A DNA stretch of 7,466 bases from a candidate division WWE3 bacterium RIFOXYD1_FULL_39_9 (GCA_001773295.1 MEWG01000019.1:1-7466), one strand, 5' to 3'. Positions 1 to 6,825 are shown, numbered from the stretch's first letter. Numbers and translations are program-made. Notes: generated by a model from the sequence alone, not told the origin.

Positions 1-2490
1 AATTACTAAAATCTTCTGCAAAGGCTGACGAACGGCTATTCCGGCAGTTACGCGGGAGGCGTGACCGATTGAAACATAATCTCTCAAGACTTGCATGAGT
101 TTTAACATTTCCGCGGACTCATCAATTAATTTCTCGTCGAATAACGGATAATCGCATAAATGTACAGATTCGCCAGTGTCTTTTTCAGTTTTTAATGTCT
201 GATAAATTGTTTCGGTAATAAATGGTATGAGTGGCGCAGCTGCCTGGCTAAAAGTTTTTAACACAGAATAAAATGTCGAAAGGGCTGCATTATCTCCGGA
301 TGAGATTCGATCTCTGGATCTTCTTACATACCACCTCGAGAGATCGTCAACAAAACCTTCGACTGCCGAAACTGCTGCAGGCACCGAGTATGCTTCAATG
401 CTCGCAGAAAATGTTTTTATAGTTTCGTGAAGTCTGGCAACGATCCATTTGTCGAGCGGGTTTGTTGATATTTCGGAGTTTTCGGGTTTCCAATCAAACT
501 GAACAGCGTAAATCAGAAAGAATTTTACTGAGTTCCAAAGTGGGTTTAAAACATTTCTTAGCTTAGTCCTTAGCTCATCGTCATCAAAATTGGCGTTTTC
601 ACCAACCATTAACGGCGATCCCATCAAGTAAAGTCTGGTTGCGTCACCGCCAATTTTTTCCAAAACCAATTTAGGATCAGTGTAGTTTCCGTAAGTCTTG
701 CTCATCTTCCTACCGTCGCTGCCGGCCATTACACCTGTGGATATAACGTTTTTAAATGAACTCGTCCCAAAAAGTCCTGTTGAGAGAGCGTGCATAAAGA
801 AGAACCAAGCTCTAGTCTGCGCAATATATTCAACTATGTAATCGCCCGGAAAGTTCTTTTCAAATATTTCCTGATTTTCCATCGGATAATGAAGCTGCGC
901 ATAGGGCATTGAACCGGCTTCGAACCATGAATCTAAGACTTCGGGAATTCTCCTAAAAGTTTTCCCATTCTTACTCAGAGTAATCTCATCTATATATGGT
1001 CTGTGCAGATCCTTTACCTGCTTACCTGAAAGCTCTTCGAGTTCCTTTAACGAACCGACAACAATTATCTCTCCATCTTCAGATTTCCAAACTGGCATTG
1101 GTGTTGCCCAAAAACGTGTTCTGGATACACACCAGTCAGGTGCTTGAACAATCCCAATTTTAAATCTTCCTTCTTTCAGGTGTTCGGGTACCCAATTAAT
1201 TTCCTCGTTATTCTTGAGCATGTCGTCCTTCATTTTATCGATGTTTACAAACCAAGAATTTTGGGCACGCTGGATTAAAATTGTGTTGCACCTATCGTGG
1301 TAAGGAACTCTGTGAGTTATGGTTTCTCCTCTAAAAAGAAGTTTTTTATCAGCTAAATCCTGCGTGATTATAGGATTTGCTTTGGTGTAAAACATCCCTT
1401 CGAACGGATTATTTTCGGAAGTTCCTGGCTCAAATTTACCTTCGTCGTTTAAGCTCAGCATTATGTTTAGATCGTAATGACGGCCCATAGCCGTGTCTAC
1501 TTCACCAAAACCCGGCGCGGAGTGTACGACACCTGTACCATCCTCCATGTTCACCATGCCTTCAAACGAGTAAACCTGATATTCCCCTTGTTTTGAAGTA
1601 TAAAAGTTATAAGGTGGGTTATACGATAAACCAATTAACTTCTTACCCGTAAATTCACTTATTATCTTGTATTCAGCGCCGCGTACGATTGAATCAATGC
1701 GCTTTTTAGCCGCAATGTATTTATTTTGTTCAAATTCAAATAAAACATAAGTTTCGTTCTCATCTACTACTAGTGCTCTATTTGATGGAATTGTCCAAGG
1801 AGTTGTGGTCCACGCCAGAATTGAAGCTCCTTCAAACTCTCCTGCAGTTGTGACAGGAAATTTAACTGTAATAGCAGGATCTTCAAAATCTTTGTATGTA
1901 TTGTCCATTGCGATTTCAAAGTTTGAAACCGGAGTACCGCATGTTGTGCAAAAAAGAGATGTGTATACACCTTCGTATACCAGACCCTTCTCATAGAGCC
2001 TCTTGAAGGCCCACATGACACTTTCCATGTACGTCTGATCAATTGTCTTATAGGCATGATCCATATCTACCCATCTACCTATTTTATCTATATACCATAC
2101 CCACTCTGCTGATATTTCTGAGGTATATTTGTAACACTCTTGAACAAATTTTTCTAAACCAAATGCCTCAATATCTCTTCTTCCTTTTATACCTAACCTT
2201 GCCTGAACTTTGTTTTCAACTGTTAACCCGTGGGCATCCCACCCCCAAACTCTTTCTACTCTTTTACCTTTCATGGTCCAGTATCTTGGGATTATATCTT
2301 TAGCTATCGAGCCTAATAAGTGGCCGTAGTGAGGTAAACCGGATATAAACGGCGGCCCGTCGTAAAAAACGTATCTATTTTCTTTTGGCCTGGAATCAAC
2401 ACTTTTTTCGAAAATCTTACCCGATTTCCAAAATGCTGATACATCAGACTCCATTTCCTGTATTGACTTGTTTTCAGGGACTTTAAACAT
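1..2490 (-). CDS. ileS: Isoleucyl-tRNA synthetase, type 2 (C-terminus cut by window edge)
   Basis: This cytoplasmic class Ia synthetase attaches isoleucine to tRNA-Ile using ATP. The window holds the first 830 codons; the frame runs open off the left edge, and the family is usually somewhat over 1,000 residues, so roughly the last 200 are missing. In order I see the HIGH motif as HYGH (residues 54-57), a GWDAHGL stretch (84-89), a CTTC metal-site-like pair (181-184), the editing domain with TTTPWTIPSN (228-237) and GTGVVH..PGFGEVD (ending near 332), WCVSRTRFW (from 453), the YIAQTRAW stretch, the KMSKS loop as KMSKT (595-599), and the start of the anticodon-binding domain with DDLSRWYVRRSRDR. 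The HYGH signature and overall layout fit the eukaryote/archaea-like type. The ATG at 2490 gives a family-like N-terminus; no Shine-Dalgarno precedes it, but an extended -10 promoter lies just upstream. Oddities are HGLT where HGLP is usual and T at the end of KMSKT. Confidence 0.96.
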   Translation of the reverse strand, partial: MFKVPENKSIQEMESDVSAFWKSGKIFEKSVDSRPKENRYVFYDGPPFISGLPHYGHLLGSIAKDIIPRYWTMKGKRVERVWGWDAHGLTVENKVQARLGIKGRRDIEAFGLEKFVQECYKYTSEISAEWVWYIDKIGRWVDMDHAYKTIDQTYMESVMWAFKRLYEKGLVYEGVYTSLFCTTCGTPVSNFEIAMDNTYKDFEDPAITVKFPVTTAGEFEGASILAWTTTPWTIPSNRALVVDENETYVLFEFEQNKYIAAKKRIDSIVRGAEYKIISEFTGKKLIGLSYNPPYNFYTSKQGEYQVYSFEGMVNMEDGTGVVHSAPGFGEVDTAMGRHYDLNIMLSLNDEGKFEPGTSENNPFEGMFYTKANPIITQDLADKKLLFRGETITHRVPYHDRCNTILIQRAQNSWFVNIDKMKDDMLKNNEEINWVPEHLKEGRFKIGIVQAPDWCVSRTRFWATPMPVWKSEDGEIIVVGSLKELEELSGKQVKDLHRPYIDEITLSKNGKTFRRIPEVLDSWFEAGSMPYAQLHYPMENQEIFEKNFPGDYIVEYIAQTRAWFFFMHALSTGLFGTSSFKNVISTGVMAGSDGRKMSKTYGNYTDPKLVLEKIGGDATRLYLMGSPLMVGENANFDDDELRTKLRNVLNPLWNSVKFFLIYAVQFDWKPENSEISTNPLDKWIVARLHETIKTFSASIEAYSVPAAVSAVEGFVDDLSRWYVRRSRDRISSGDNAALSTFYSVLKTFSQAAAPLIPFITETIYQTLKTEKDTGESVHLCDYPLFDEKLIDESAEMLKLMQVLRDYVSIGHASRVTAGIAVRQPLQKILVI

Positions 2491-2507
2491 AGCTTAAACT
2501 GTGTTTG

Positions 2508-2536
2508 ATTGTAGCAAAGACGGGGTGTTTTTGAAA
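2508..2536 (-). promoter_or_regulatory. Candidate ileS promoter with extended -10
   Basis: On the minus strand TGCTACAAT (2508-2516) forms an extended -10 element, TGn followed by TACAAT, five of six matches to TATAAT. A weak -35, TTTCAA (2531-2536), sits 17 bp upstream. The predicted start of transcription is near 2500, leaving a leader of only about ten bases before the ileS ATG and no Shine-Dalgarno. This suggests ileS has its own promoter and an almost leaderless mRNA. The -10 is convincing; the -35 is poor. Confidence 0.5.
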
Positions 2537-2565
2537 CCTGATTACTAGAGGGTCGCAGTTGAGTA

Positions 2566-2703
2566 TTATATCCCACCTACAGTTGTTCTGTATTCACCTG
2601 ATGAAAAAAGGTTATCGGCTTCAACGGCTCTTTCGACCAAGCGTACTACAACTACAAAAATCACAACCATAAGTAGAACTAGTAGAATAATGTATTTTTT
2701 CAT
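2566..2703 (-). CDS. Small single-pass membrane protein, 45 residues, function unknown
   Basis: I do not recognise this protein. The frame encodes 45 residues from ATG to TAA. After MKKY comes an unbroken hydrophobic run, residues 5-20, made almost only of I, L, V, M and F, followed by R21 and a polar tail with the stretch VERAVEADNLFSSGEYR and an end in TTVGGI. That is the layout of a signal-anchor or very small membrane protein; no lipobox or clear signal-peptidase site is visible. The start is preceded by a weak purine stretch (GAG eight bases upstream, AGG nearly adjacent), so the ribosome site is not strong. It lies between nrdJ and ileS on the same strand, with 75 bp to ileS. The real-gene call rests on the coherent membrane-protein composition in an otherwise gene-free gap. 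Chance remains possible because AT-rich DNA easily encodes hydrophobic runs. Confidence 0.55.
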   Translation of the reverse strand: MKKYIILLVLLMVVIFVVVVRLVERAVEADNLFSSGEYRTTVGGI

Positions 2704-2723
2704 ACCTATCACTCAATTAATTA

Positions 2724-2754
2724 GTTGTATCAAATTTTACTATATTAACGGCAA
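2724..2754 (-). promoter_or_regulatory. Weak candidate promoter for the small membrane protein
   Basis: On the minus strand TGATACAAC (2724-2732) resembles an extended -10 like the one before ileS, and TTGCCG (2749-2754) matches four of six -35 bases, though the 19-bp spacer is long. A second possible -10, TATAGT, lies at 2739-2744. The implied leader before the ATG at 2703 is about 13 bases, similar to the ileS arrangement. TTAGTTG and CAACTAA (2721-2727 and 2752-2758) form an inverted pair around this region, possibly by chance. Confidence 0.3.
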
Positions 2755-2787
2755 CTAACAAGCTGAATAGCCGCAATTGTATGGTTT
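2755..2787 (-). repeat. Third, most diverged copy of the nrdJ 3' end
   Basis: Read on the minus strand, these 33 bases encode KPYNCGYSAC followed by TAG, matching the last ten residues of NrdJ (KCYNCGYSAC). Against the real gene end the core NCGYSAC differs at four bases, all third-position silent changes (AAC/AAT, TGT/TGC, GGT/GGC, TCC/TCA), and the stop is TAG instead of TAA. The Cys after Lys is replaced by Pro. It is in the same frame as the second copy, 54 bp away. A short open frame from an ATG at 2793 would give MVKPYNCGYSAC, but I do not claim it is translated. Confidence 0.75.
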
Positions 2788-2808
2788 CACCATCAACTTC
2801 AGGTTAAA

Positions 2809-2841
2809 TCAACACGCGGAATAACCACAGTTGTTACGCTT
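2809..2841 (-). repeat. Second copy of the nrdJ 3' end
   Basis: Read on the minus strand, these 33 bases encode KRNNCGYSAC followed by TGA. The core NCGYSAC differs from the real nrdJ end by one silent change (GCT to GCG), and the stop is TGA instead of TAA. The Cys and Tyr after Lys have become Arg and Asn. It starts 56 bp beyond the equivalent point of the gene and so lies in the -1 frame relative to nrdJ. The 23-bp and 21-bp stretches that separate the three copies share AAGTTG and partial similarity, which suggests a repeated unit of about 55 bp. Confidence 0.8.
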
Positions 2842-2864
2842 CGCGTGCAACTTTGCAAGTGGAA

Positions 2865-5375
2865 TTAACAAGCGGAATAACCACAGTTGTAGCACTTGGA
2901 ACAACCCTCTTCTTGAACGAGCGTTGAGTTTCCGCACTCTGGGCACATGTCAGTATAAGAGAATACGGTTACCTCTGGTTTCTTCTCCTCGACAACGTTT
3001 GCTCCATTTGTTCTTATCTCAACACCAATGTCTTCGGCCAAAACCTTGGCTACAGCATCCGGTATGGAACCGATTCTGTTTTTACCAAAGCCTACTGATT
3101 TAGCCCCGCCGATGCCAACAAGTTGAGAAACTATTTCCTTTGCAGTCATGTCGGGATCTCTGGAAACTGTTAACCAACCTGACATTAGACGGCCCAGTGC
3201 TTCGGAAAGTGCTGCAACGTCGGTCCCGGCTTTACCTACATTCACAAACACCTCTACAGGTCGGCTATCCTCATCTTTGTTTATAGTGATAAAGGCTTTT
3301 CCTTGAGGTGTCTGGACTTTGTAGGTTGATCCTGACAATTTGTATCCCCTTTCAGGAGCTTTCAGAGCAACATGCTGTTCGGTAACGCCATCCTTTTTAT
3401 CTTTAGTCTCTTTTGTCTCAAGAACAACTTCCGAGCGACTCCCGGCTACATAAACAGTTAGTCCTTTTGCGCCAAGTTCCCAGCCCATCATATATGCTTT
3501 GGCTACATCCTCTTTAGTTGCTGTTTCCGGAAAGTTGCAGGTTTTTGAGATCGAGTTATCGATAAATGCCTGAATGGAGGTCTGCATAAGTATATGTTCT
3601 TCTGGTGTAATGTCAGAAGAAACTACAAATACTTCCCTGATCTCATTGGGCAATTCTTCGATACTCTGACAAGAGCCTGTGACGACAACTTTATCTATTA
3701 TTTCTTTTTTCAGAGTCGGATCCAAAACCTGAGTGTCTAGTGCCTTCTGGAAAATTGAACTGACGTAGGTTAAAGTCATTCTTTCTTGATCACCGGCAGC
3801 CTGATAAACATTTCTATTGTATGCAAGAGCAAATACCGGTTCGCAACCATAACCTTCTATGCCGGCGACTGTAGATATAGTTCCTGTGGGGGCCACTGTC
3901 GTTTGGGCAGCATTTCTTATTCCGTATTGTTTGATACCAGAAATGATCTCATCCCAGTTCATTGTGGGTCTGCCAAAGTCTCTTCTAAATGGTTTAAGTG
4001 GCTGCGGTGTGGTCCATTTCAGATTTTCAGGATCATAGATACTTCCCTTTATCATTAAGAACGGGCCGCGTTCTCGCGCGAGCTCGATAGATGTTTTCAT
4101 TGAGTGAAATCTCATGAACTCAGTAACTTGAGCAGCAAACTCCTGACCTTCGTCGCTGCCGTATCTAATTCCCATTGAAAACATTACATCTGCGAGTCCC
4201 ATGAAACCTAAACCGATTCTTCTAGCATTTTCAGCAGCTTCTCTCAATTCAGGCACTTCAGGAACGTATCCGTTTGCACTTACTACGTTATCCAAAAATC
4301 TTGTTGAAAGAATAACTGACTCTTTAAGTTGCTCCCAATCTAATTGACCTGCCTCATTTAAGTGCTCAGCAAGATTCAGTGAACCTAAACAGCAATTCTC
4401 GTAAGGCCCTAGCCATTGTTCGCCGCAAGGATTAGTCGCTTCCAATGTGTACAGTTGCGGAACAGGATTCGATCTGTTTGCAGCATCAATAAATAAGACT
4501 CCCGGCTCGCCGTTCTTGTAAGCATGATCTATTATTAAATCGAAGATTTCTCTTGCCCTGGGGCTTTCGACAACTTCATTTGTATGCGGATCTATTAAAT
4601 CGTAAGTAGTGTCTTTCTTAACAGCCTCCATAAATTCATCCGTAACTGCTACCGAGATATTAAAGTTTGAAATGCTCCCTTCATCTCCTTTGCATTTTAT
4701 AAATTCCCTTACATCCGGATGGTTTACTCTCAAAACTCCCATATTTGCACCACGTCTTACTCCGCCCTGTGCAACCTCACCGAAAGCTGAGTCATAAACT
4801 TCAAGAAAGCCAACCGGTCCGGTTGCTTTTCCTCGGCTAGTTGCAACAATGGAACCTTTTGGTCTCAACTTTGAAAATGAAAATCCGTTACCTCCTCCGG
4901 TCTGTTGTATAAGTGCCGCTACGCGCAGAGTTTCAAAAATACTTCCGCGAGTTCTACCTAAATCATCGTCGATTGGCAAAACAAAACAGGCAGCGAGTTG
5001 TCCAAGCGGTGTTCCTGCACCGGTAAAAGTTGGGGAGTTAGGAAAAAATTTCTTTAGTGACAGTAAATTATAAAATTCAATCTTAGAAACTTCTACATCA
5101 CGATAAGGACGATCGGGTTCGGCAACAGTCGTAGCTATTCGGTCGAACATCTGTTCAACTGTTTCTGCGGGAGCACCGTCATCTTTTTTCCTCAAATATC
5201 TTTTTTCCAGAATCTTCTGGGCATTTGGGGTAAAAGTTATTTCAGTATTTTTTACCAATTTTGTGATTTGCGTTGCCGGACTAGAGTTTGGAGATAATGA
5301 ACTCATGGACAGCCATATTTCATGTGACAGCAACCTTTCACTGCCAGTAAAGATTGTCGGCGCATGAAACAACAT
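2865..5375 (-). CDS. nrdJ: Adenosylcobalamin-dependent ribonucleotide reductase, class II
   Basis: This enzyme reduces ribonucleotides to deoxyribonucleotides with a thiyl radical generated from adenosylcobalamin, so it needs no oxygen and no separate radical subunit. The 836-residue product shows the NrdJ plan: LEKRYLRKKDDG near the N-terminus; the first redox Cys in LAACF (C130); the active site NPCGE (N315, radical Cys C317, E319); the partner Cys C328 eleven residues on; APTGTIS (495-501); a TSCPD-type domain around 680-785; and a Cys-rich tail with CPEC (811-814) and C825, C828, C831 and C836, which in the family passes reducing equivalents to the active site. No intein is visible. The start is uncertain: the ATG at 5375 adds 23 residues unlike the family, and the ATG at 5306 gives a more typical N-terminus, but neither has a Shine-Dalgarno. 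A B12 riboswitch or NrdR box is not apparent upstream, and such organisms probably import their cobalamin. Confidence 0.96.
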   Translation of the reverse strand: MLFHAPTIFTGSERLLSHEIWLSMSSLSPNSSPATQITKLVKNTEITFTPNAQKILEKRYLRKKDDGAPAETVEQMFDRIATTVAEPDRPYRDVEVSKIEFYNLLSLKKFFPNSPTFTGAGTPLGQLAACFVLPIDDDLGRTRGSIFETLRVAALIQQTGGGNGFSFSKLRPKGSIVATSRGKATGPVGFLEVYDSAFGEVAQGGVRRGANMGVLRVNHPDVREFIKCKGDEGSISNFNISVAVTDEFMEAVKKDTTYDLIDPHTNEVVESPRAREIFDLIIDHAYKNGEPGVLFIDAANRSNPVPQLYTLEATNPCGEQWLGPYENCCLGSLNLAEHLNEAGQLDWEQLKESVILSTRFLDNVVSANGYVPEVPELREAAENARRIGLGFMGLADVMFSMGIRYGSDEGQEFAAQVTEFMRFHSMKTSIELARERGPFLMIKGSIYDPENLKWTTPQPLKPFRRDFGRPTMNWDEIISGIKQYGIRNAAQTTVAPTGTISTVAGIEGYGCEPVFALAYNRNVYQAAGDQERMTLTYVSSIFQKALDTQVLDPTLKKEIIDKVVVTGSCQSIEELPNEIREVFVVSSDITPEEHILMQTSIQAFIDNSISKTCNFPETATKEDVAKAYMMGWELGAKGLTVYVAGSRSEVVLETKETKDKKDGVTEQHVALKAPERGYKLSGSTYKVQTPQGKAFITINKDEDSRPVEVFVNVGKAGTDVAALSEALGRLMSGWLTVSRDPDMTAKEIVSQLVGIGGAKSVGFGKNRIGSIPDAVAKVLAEDIGVEIRTNGANVVEEKKPEVTVFSYTDMCPECGNSTLVQEEGCSKCYNCGYSAC

Positions 5376-5387
5376 TATTAAATTTTT

Positions 5388-5459
5388 ACTATTTTTCGGA
5401 CCGTAAGGTCACTATTTTTTTTGGACCGAGAGGTCACTATTTTTTTGGACCGCTAGGTC
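5388..5459. repeat. Three tandem 23-25 bp repeats carrying GACC/GGTC palindromes
   Basis: On the plus strand three units follow each other without gaps (5388-5410, 5411-5435, 5436-5459). Each reads ACTA, a tract of 5-8 T, then GGACCG, two variable bases and AGGTC; the first has a C after its T tract. The arms GACC and GGTC are identical in all three, while the four-base loops are GTAA, GAGA and GCTA. T-tract length and loop bases are therefore the only variables. On the minus strand, which carries nrdJ, each unit reads GACC, loop, GGTCC, then an A tract and TAGT. The block sits just upstream of nrdJ and could be a protein-binding array or an RNA hairpin series in its leader. Plus-strand hairpins 1 and 2 are followed by T runs, so weak termination of antisense transcripts is another possibility. 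Confidence 0.9.
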
Positions 5460-5468
5460 TGCTGACGG

Positions 5469-5493
5469 AAATTAAAAATTCAGTTGGACTGAA
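5469..5493 (-). terminator. Weak intrinsic terminator-like hairpin after ftsZ
   Basis: On the minus strand TTCAGT and ACTGAA form a perfect 6-bp stem with a CCA loop (5479-5493), followed at once by TTTTTAATTT (5469-5478). The form and position suit termination of an ftsAZ transcript before nrdJ. The stem is short and has only two G-C pairs, and it lies about 180 bp beyond the ftsZ stop, so it may be inefficient or coincidental. Confidence 0.35.
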
Positions 5494-5597
5494 ATACATC
5501 AAAACTTAACCCCCGTTCAGTTAATAGAAACATATTAAAAGTTTATGTACAAGTAAAATATTTAAATTTCGCATAGGATTCTTATTGAAAAATCAGG

Positions 5598-5606
5598 TGT
5601 GGATAA
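5598..5606 (-). promoter_or_regulatory. Perfect DnaA box
   Basis: The minus strand reads TTATCCACA, the consensus binding site of the replication initiator DnaA. It is the only perfect copy in the window; a one-mismatch version lies inside ileS near 736. It sits in non-coding DNA between ftsZ and nrdJ. One box with no cluster does not make an origin; a regulatory role for nrdJ is conceivable. Confidence 0.45.
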
Positions 5607-5674
5607 CTTTTAAGGTTGAAGCCACGCAAAAAGAAAATTTGTTTTGAAAATAGCAATAGTTCGGACGAATAAAA

Positions 5675-6817
5675 TTACTTGCCTCTTAAGAATGCAGGGA
5701 TGTCGTATTTACTGTCGTAGTCACTTTCGAAATCATCGGGTTTCCAAGGTTCTTTCTTTTCTTCTTCGGATTTTTCTTCCTTTTCTTCCTCTTGAGTTTC
5801 ACGCCCAGGGAATTGAATTCTTTGAACAGGTGCGGCCGGTATTCCAAGTTGCGATTTCACATCAGCTGTATCGAAACCGGTTGCAATTACCGTGATCTTA
5901 ATCTGACCGCTGTATCTATCGTCAATGGTTGTACCAAAGATAATATTTGCATCCGGTGACGCGACTTCGTTGATGATACTTGCGGCTCTATCCACTTCGC
6001 GCATTGTAACGTCAGATCCACCAATTACATTAAACAAAATTCCGCTTGCGCCTTTGATAGATTGCTCGAGTAAAGGTGAGGAAACTGCGGCTTTAGCAGC
6101 GTTTTCAGCACGATTCTCACCGGTACCAATTCCTATTCCCATTAAAGCTGTTCCTGCATCCTTCATTATCGTTCTAACATCTGCAAAGTCGACATTTATT
6201 AAGCCCGGCATGACAATCAAATCGGAAATACCTTGAACACCTTGGTTTAACACACTATCCGACATCTTGAACGCGTCAATAATGGACATGTTCTCGTCAG
6301 CGATATCTAGTAATTTTTGATTGGGAATTGTAATCAGTGCGTCAACTTCACGTCTCAATTGTTCTATGCCAACCTCGGCGTTTCGTGTTCTTTGAGCTCC
6401 TTCGAAATTGAATGGTTTCGTCACTACACCTATGGTTAATGCACCGAGATCTTTTGCAATGGCAGCAATTACCGGCGAAGCTCCTGTACCGGTTCCGCCT
6501 CCCATACCCGCAGTTATAAAAACCATATCTGCGCCTTCAAGGTTTGCTTTAATAATGTCAATTGACTCTTCTGCGGCCTTACGACCGATTTCCGGATCTG
6601 CTCCAGCTCCAAGTCCGTTAGTTAGTTCTTGTCCGATTGGAATTTTTACAAATGCTTTGTTTACTGATAAATCTTGGGCGTCTGTATTAACTGCGATAAA
6701 CTCAACACCATTAATTTGTTGAGAATTAATCATGGAGTTAATAACATTTCCACCAGCTCCGCCAACTCCAACTACTCTTATTTTTGCAAATCTTTCTATC
6801 TCAGGTTTAACATGCAT
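5675..6817 (-). CDS. ftsZ: Cell division protein FtsZ
   Basis: FtsZ is the tubulin-like GTPase that polymerises into the cytoplasmic Z ring at the division site. The 380-residue product is of normal length and complete. The glycine-rich nucleotide loop GVGGAGGN is at 17-24, the tubulin signature GMGGGTGTG at 104-112 (followed by ASP where AAP is common), and the T7 synergy loop GLINVDFAD at 205-213, which supplies the acidic residues that activate the neighbouring subunit's GTP. The globular part ends near 325. A short linker follows, with a charged stretch rich in Glu and Lys, and then the C-terminal peptide DIPAFLR (372-378) that in the family binds FtsA and other partners. The ATG at 6817 is supported by a GGAG eight bases upstream and a family-typical N-terminus (KPEIERFAKIRVVGVGG). 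It follows ftsA by 82 bp, the standard order, and is probably cotranscribed with it. Confidence 0.98.
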   Translation of the reverse strand: MHVKPEIERFAKIRVVGVGGAGGNVINSMINSQQINGVEFIAVNTDAQDLSVNKAFVKIPIGQELTNGLGAGADPEIGRKAAEESIDIIKANLEGADMVFITAGMGGGTGTGASPVIAAIAKDLGALTIGVVTKPFNFEGAQRTRNAEVGIEQLRREVDALITIPNQKLLDIADENMSIIDAFKMSDSVLNQGVQGISDLIVMPGLINVDFADVRTIMKDAGTALMGIGIGTGENRAENAAKAAVSSPLLEQSIKGASGILFNVIGGSDVTMREVDRAASIINEVASPDANIIFGTTIDDRYSGQIKITVIATGFDTADVKSQLGIPAAPVQRIQFPGRETQEEEKEEKSEEEKKEPWKPDDFESDYDSKYDIPAFLRGK

Positions 6818-6825
6818 ATTGAAGA

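Larger units (their letters stand above)
5376..5674. other. ftsZ-nrdJ intergenic region, AT-rich, no gene
   Basis: No convincing gene lies in this 299-bp gap on either strand. It holds, from the ftsZ side, a single DnaA box, a very AT-rich stretch (about 5521-5590), a terminator-like hairpin, and three tandem repeats ending 12 bp before the upstream nrdJ ATG. I cannot place a confident nrdJ promoter: TTTAAT directly before the ATG at 5375 resembles a -10 but lacks a -35. Confidence 0.6.

Noticed and set aside
2491..2565. T-box leader controlling ileS.
   Set aside because: The gap is too short and the T-box antiterminator sequence is absent.
2781..2793. Perfect short hairpin (ATGGT, TTC, ACCAT) as an nrdJ terminator.
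   Set aside because: The stem is 5 bp and no T tract follows on the minus strand.
2755..2897. CRISPR-like array, from three 33-bp repeats with 21-23 bp between them.
   Set aside because: The repeats are diverged copies of a gene end, the intervening stretches resemble each other, and there are only three units.
5437..5499. A 20-codon minus-strand open frame beginning MYFSPTEF upstream of nrdJ, with GGGGG ten bases before it, as a leader peptide.
   Set aside because: The ribosome site is a poor match and distant, the peptide has no run of one amino acid or other attenuator mark, and it overlaps the terminator-like hairpin and ends in the repeats.
5521..5610. Replication origin, from the DnaA box and nearby AT-rich DNA.
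   Set aside because: Only one perfect box is present, with no cluster and no dnaA or dnaN nearby.
5376..5674. Cobalamin riboswitch or NrdR box before nrdJ.
   Set aside because: I find neither the conserved cobalamin-riboswitch box sequence nor a pair of NrdR-like palindromes; the repeats there have a different sequence.
5925..6722. Plus-strand open frames opposite ftsZ, and similar ones opposite nrdJ and ileS.
   Set aside because: They mirror the codon structure of strongly conserved genes on the other strand and show no family features of their own.
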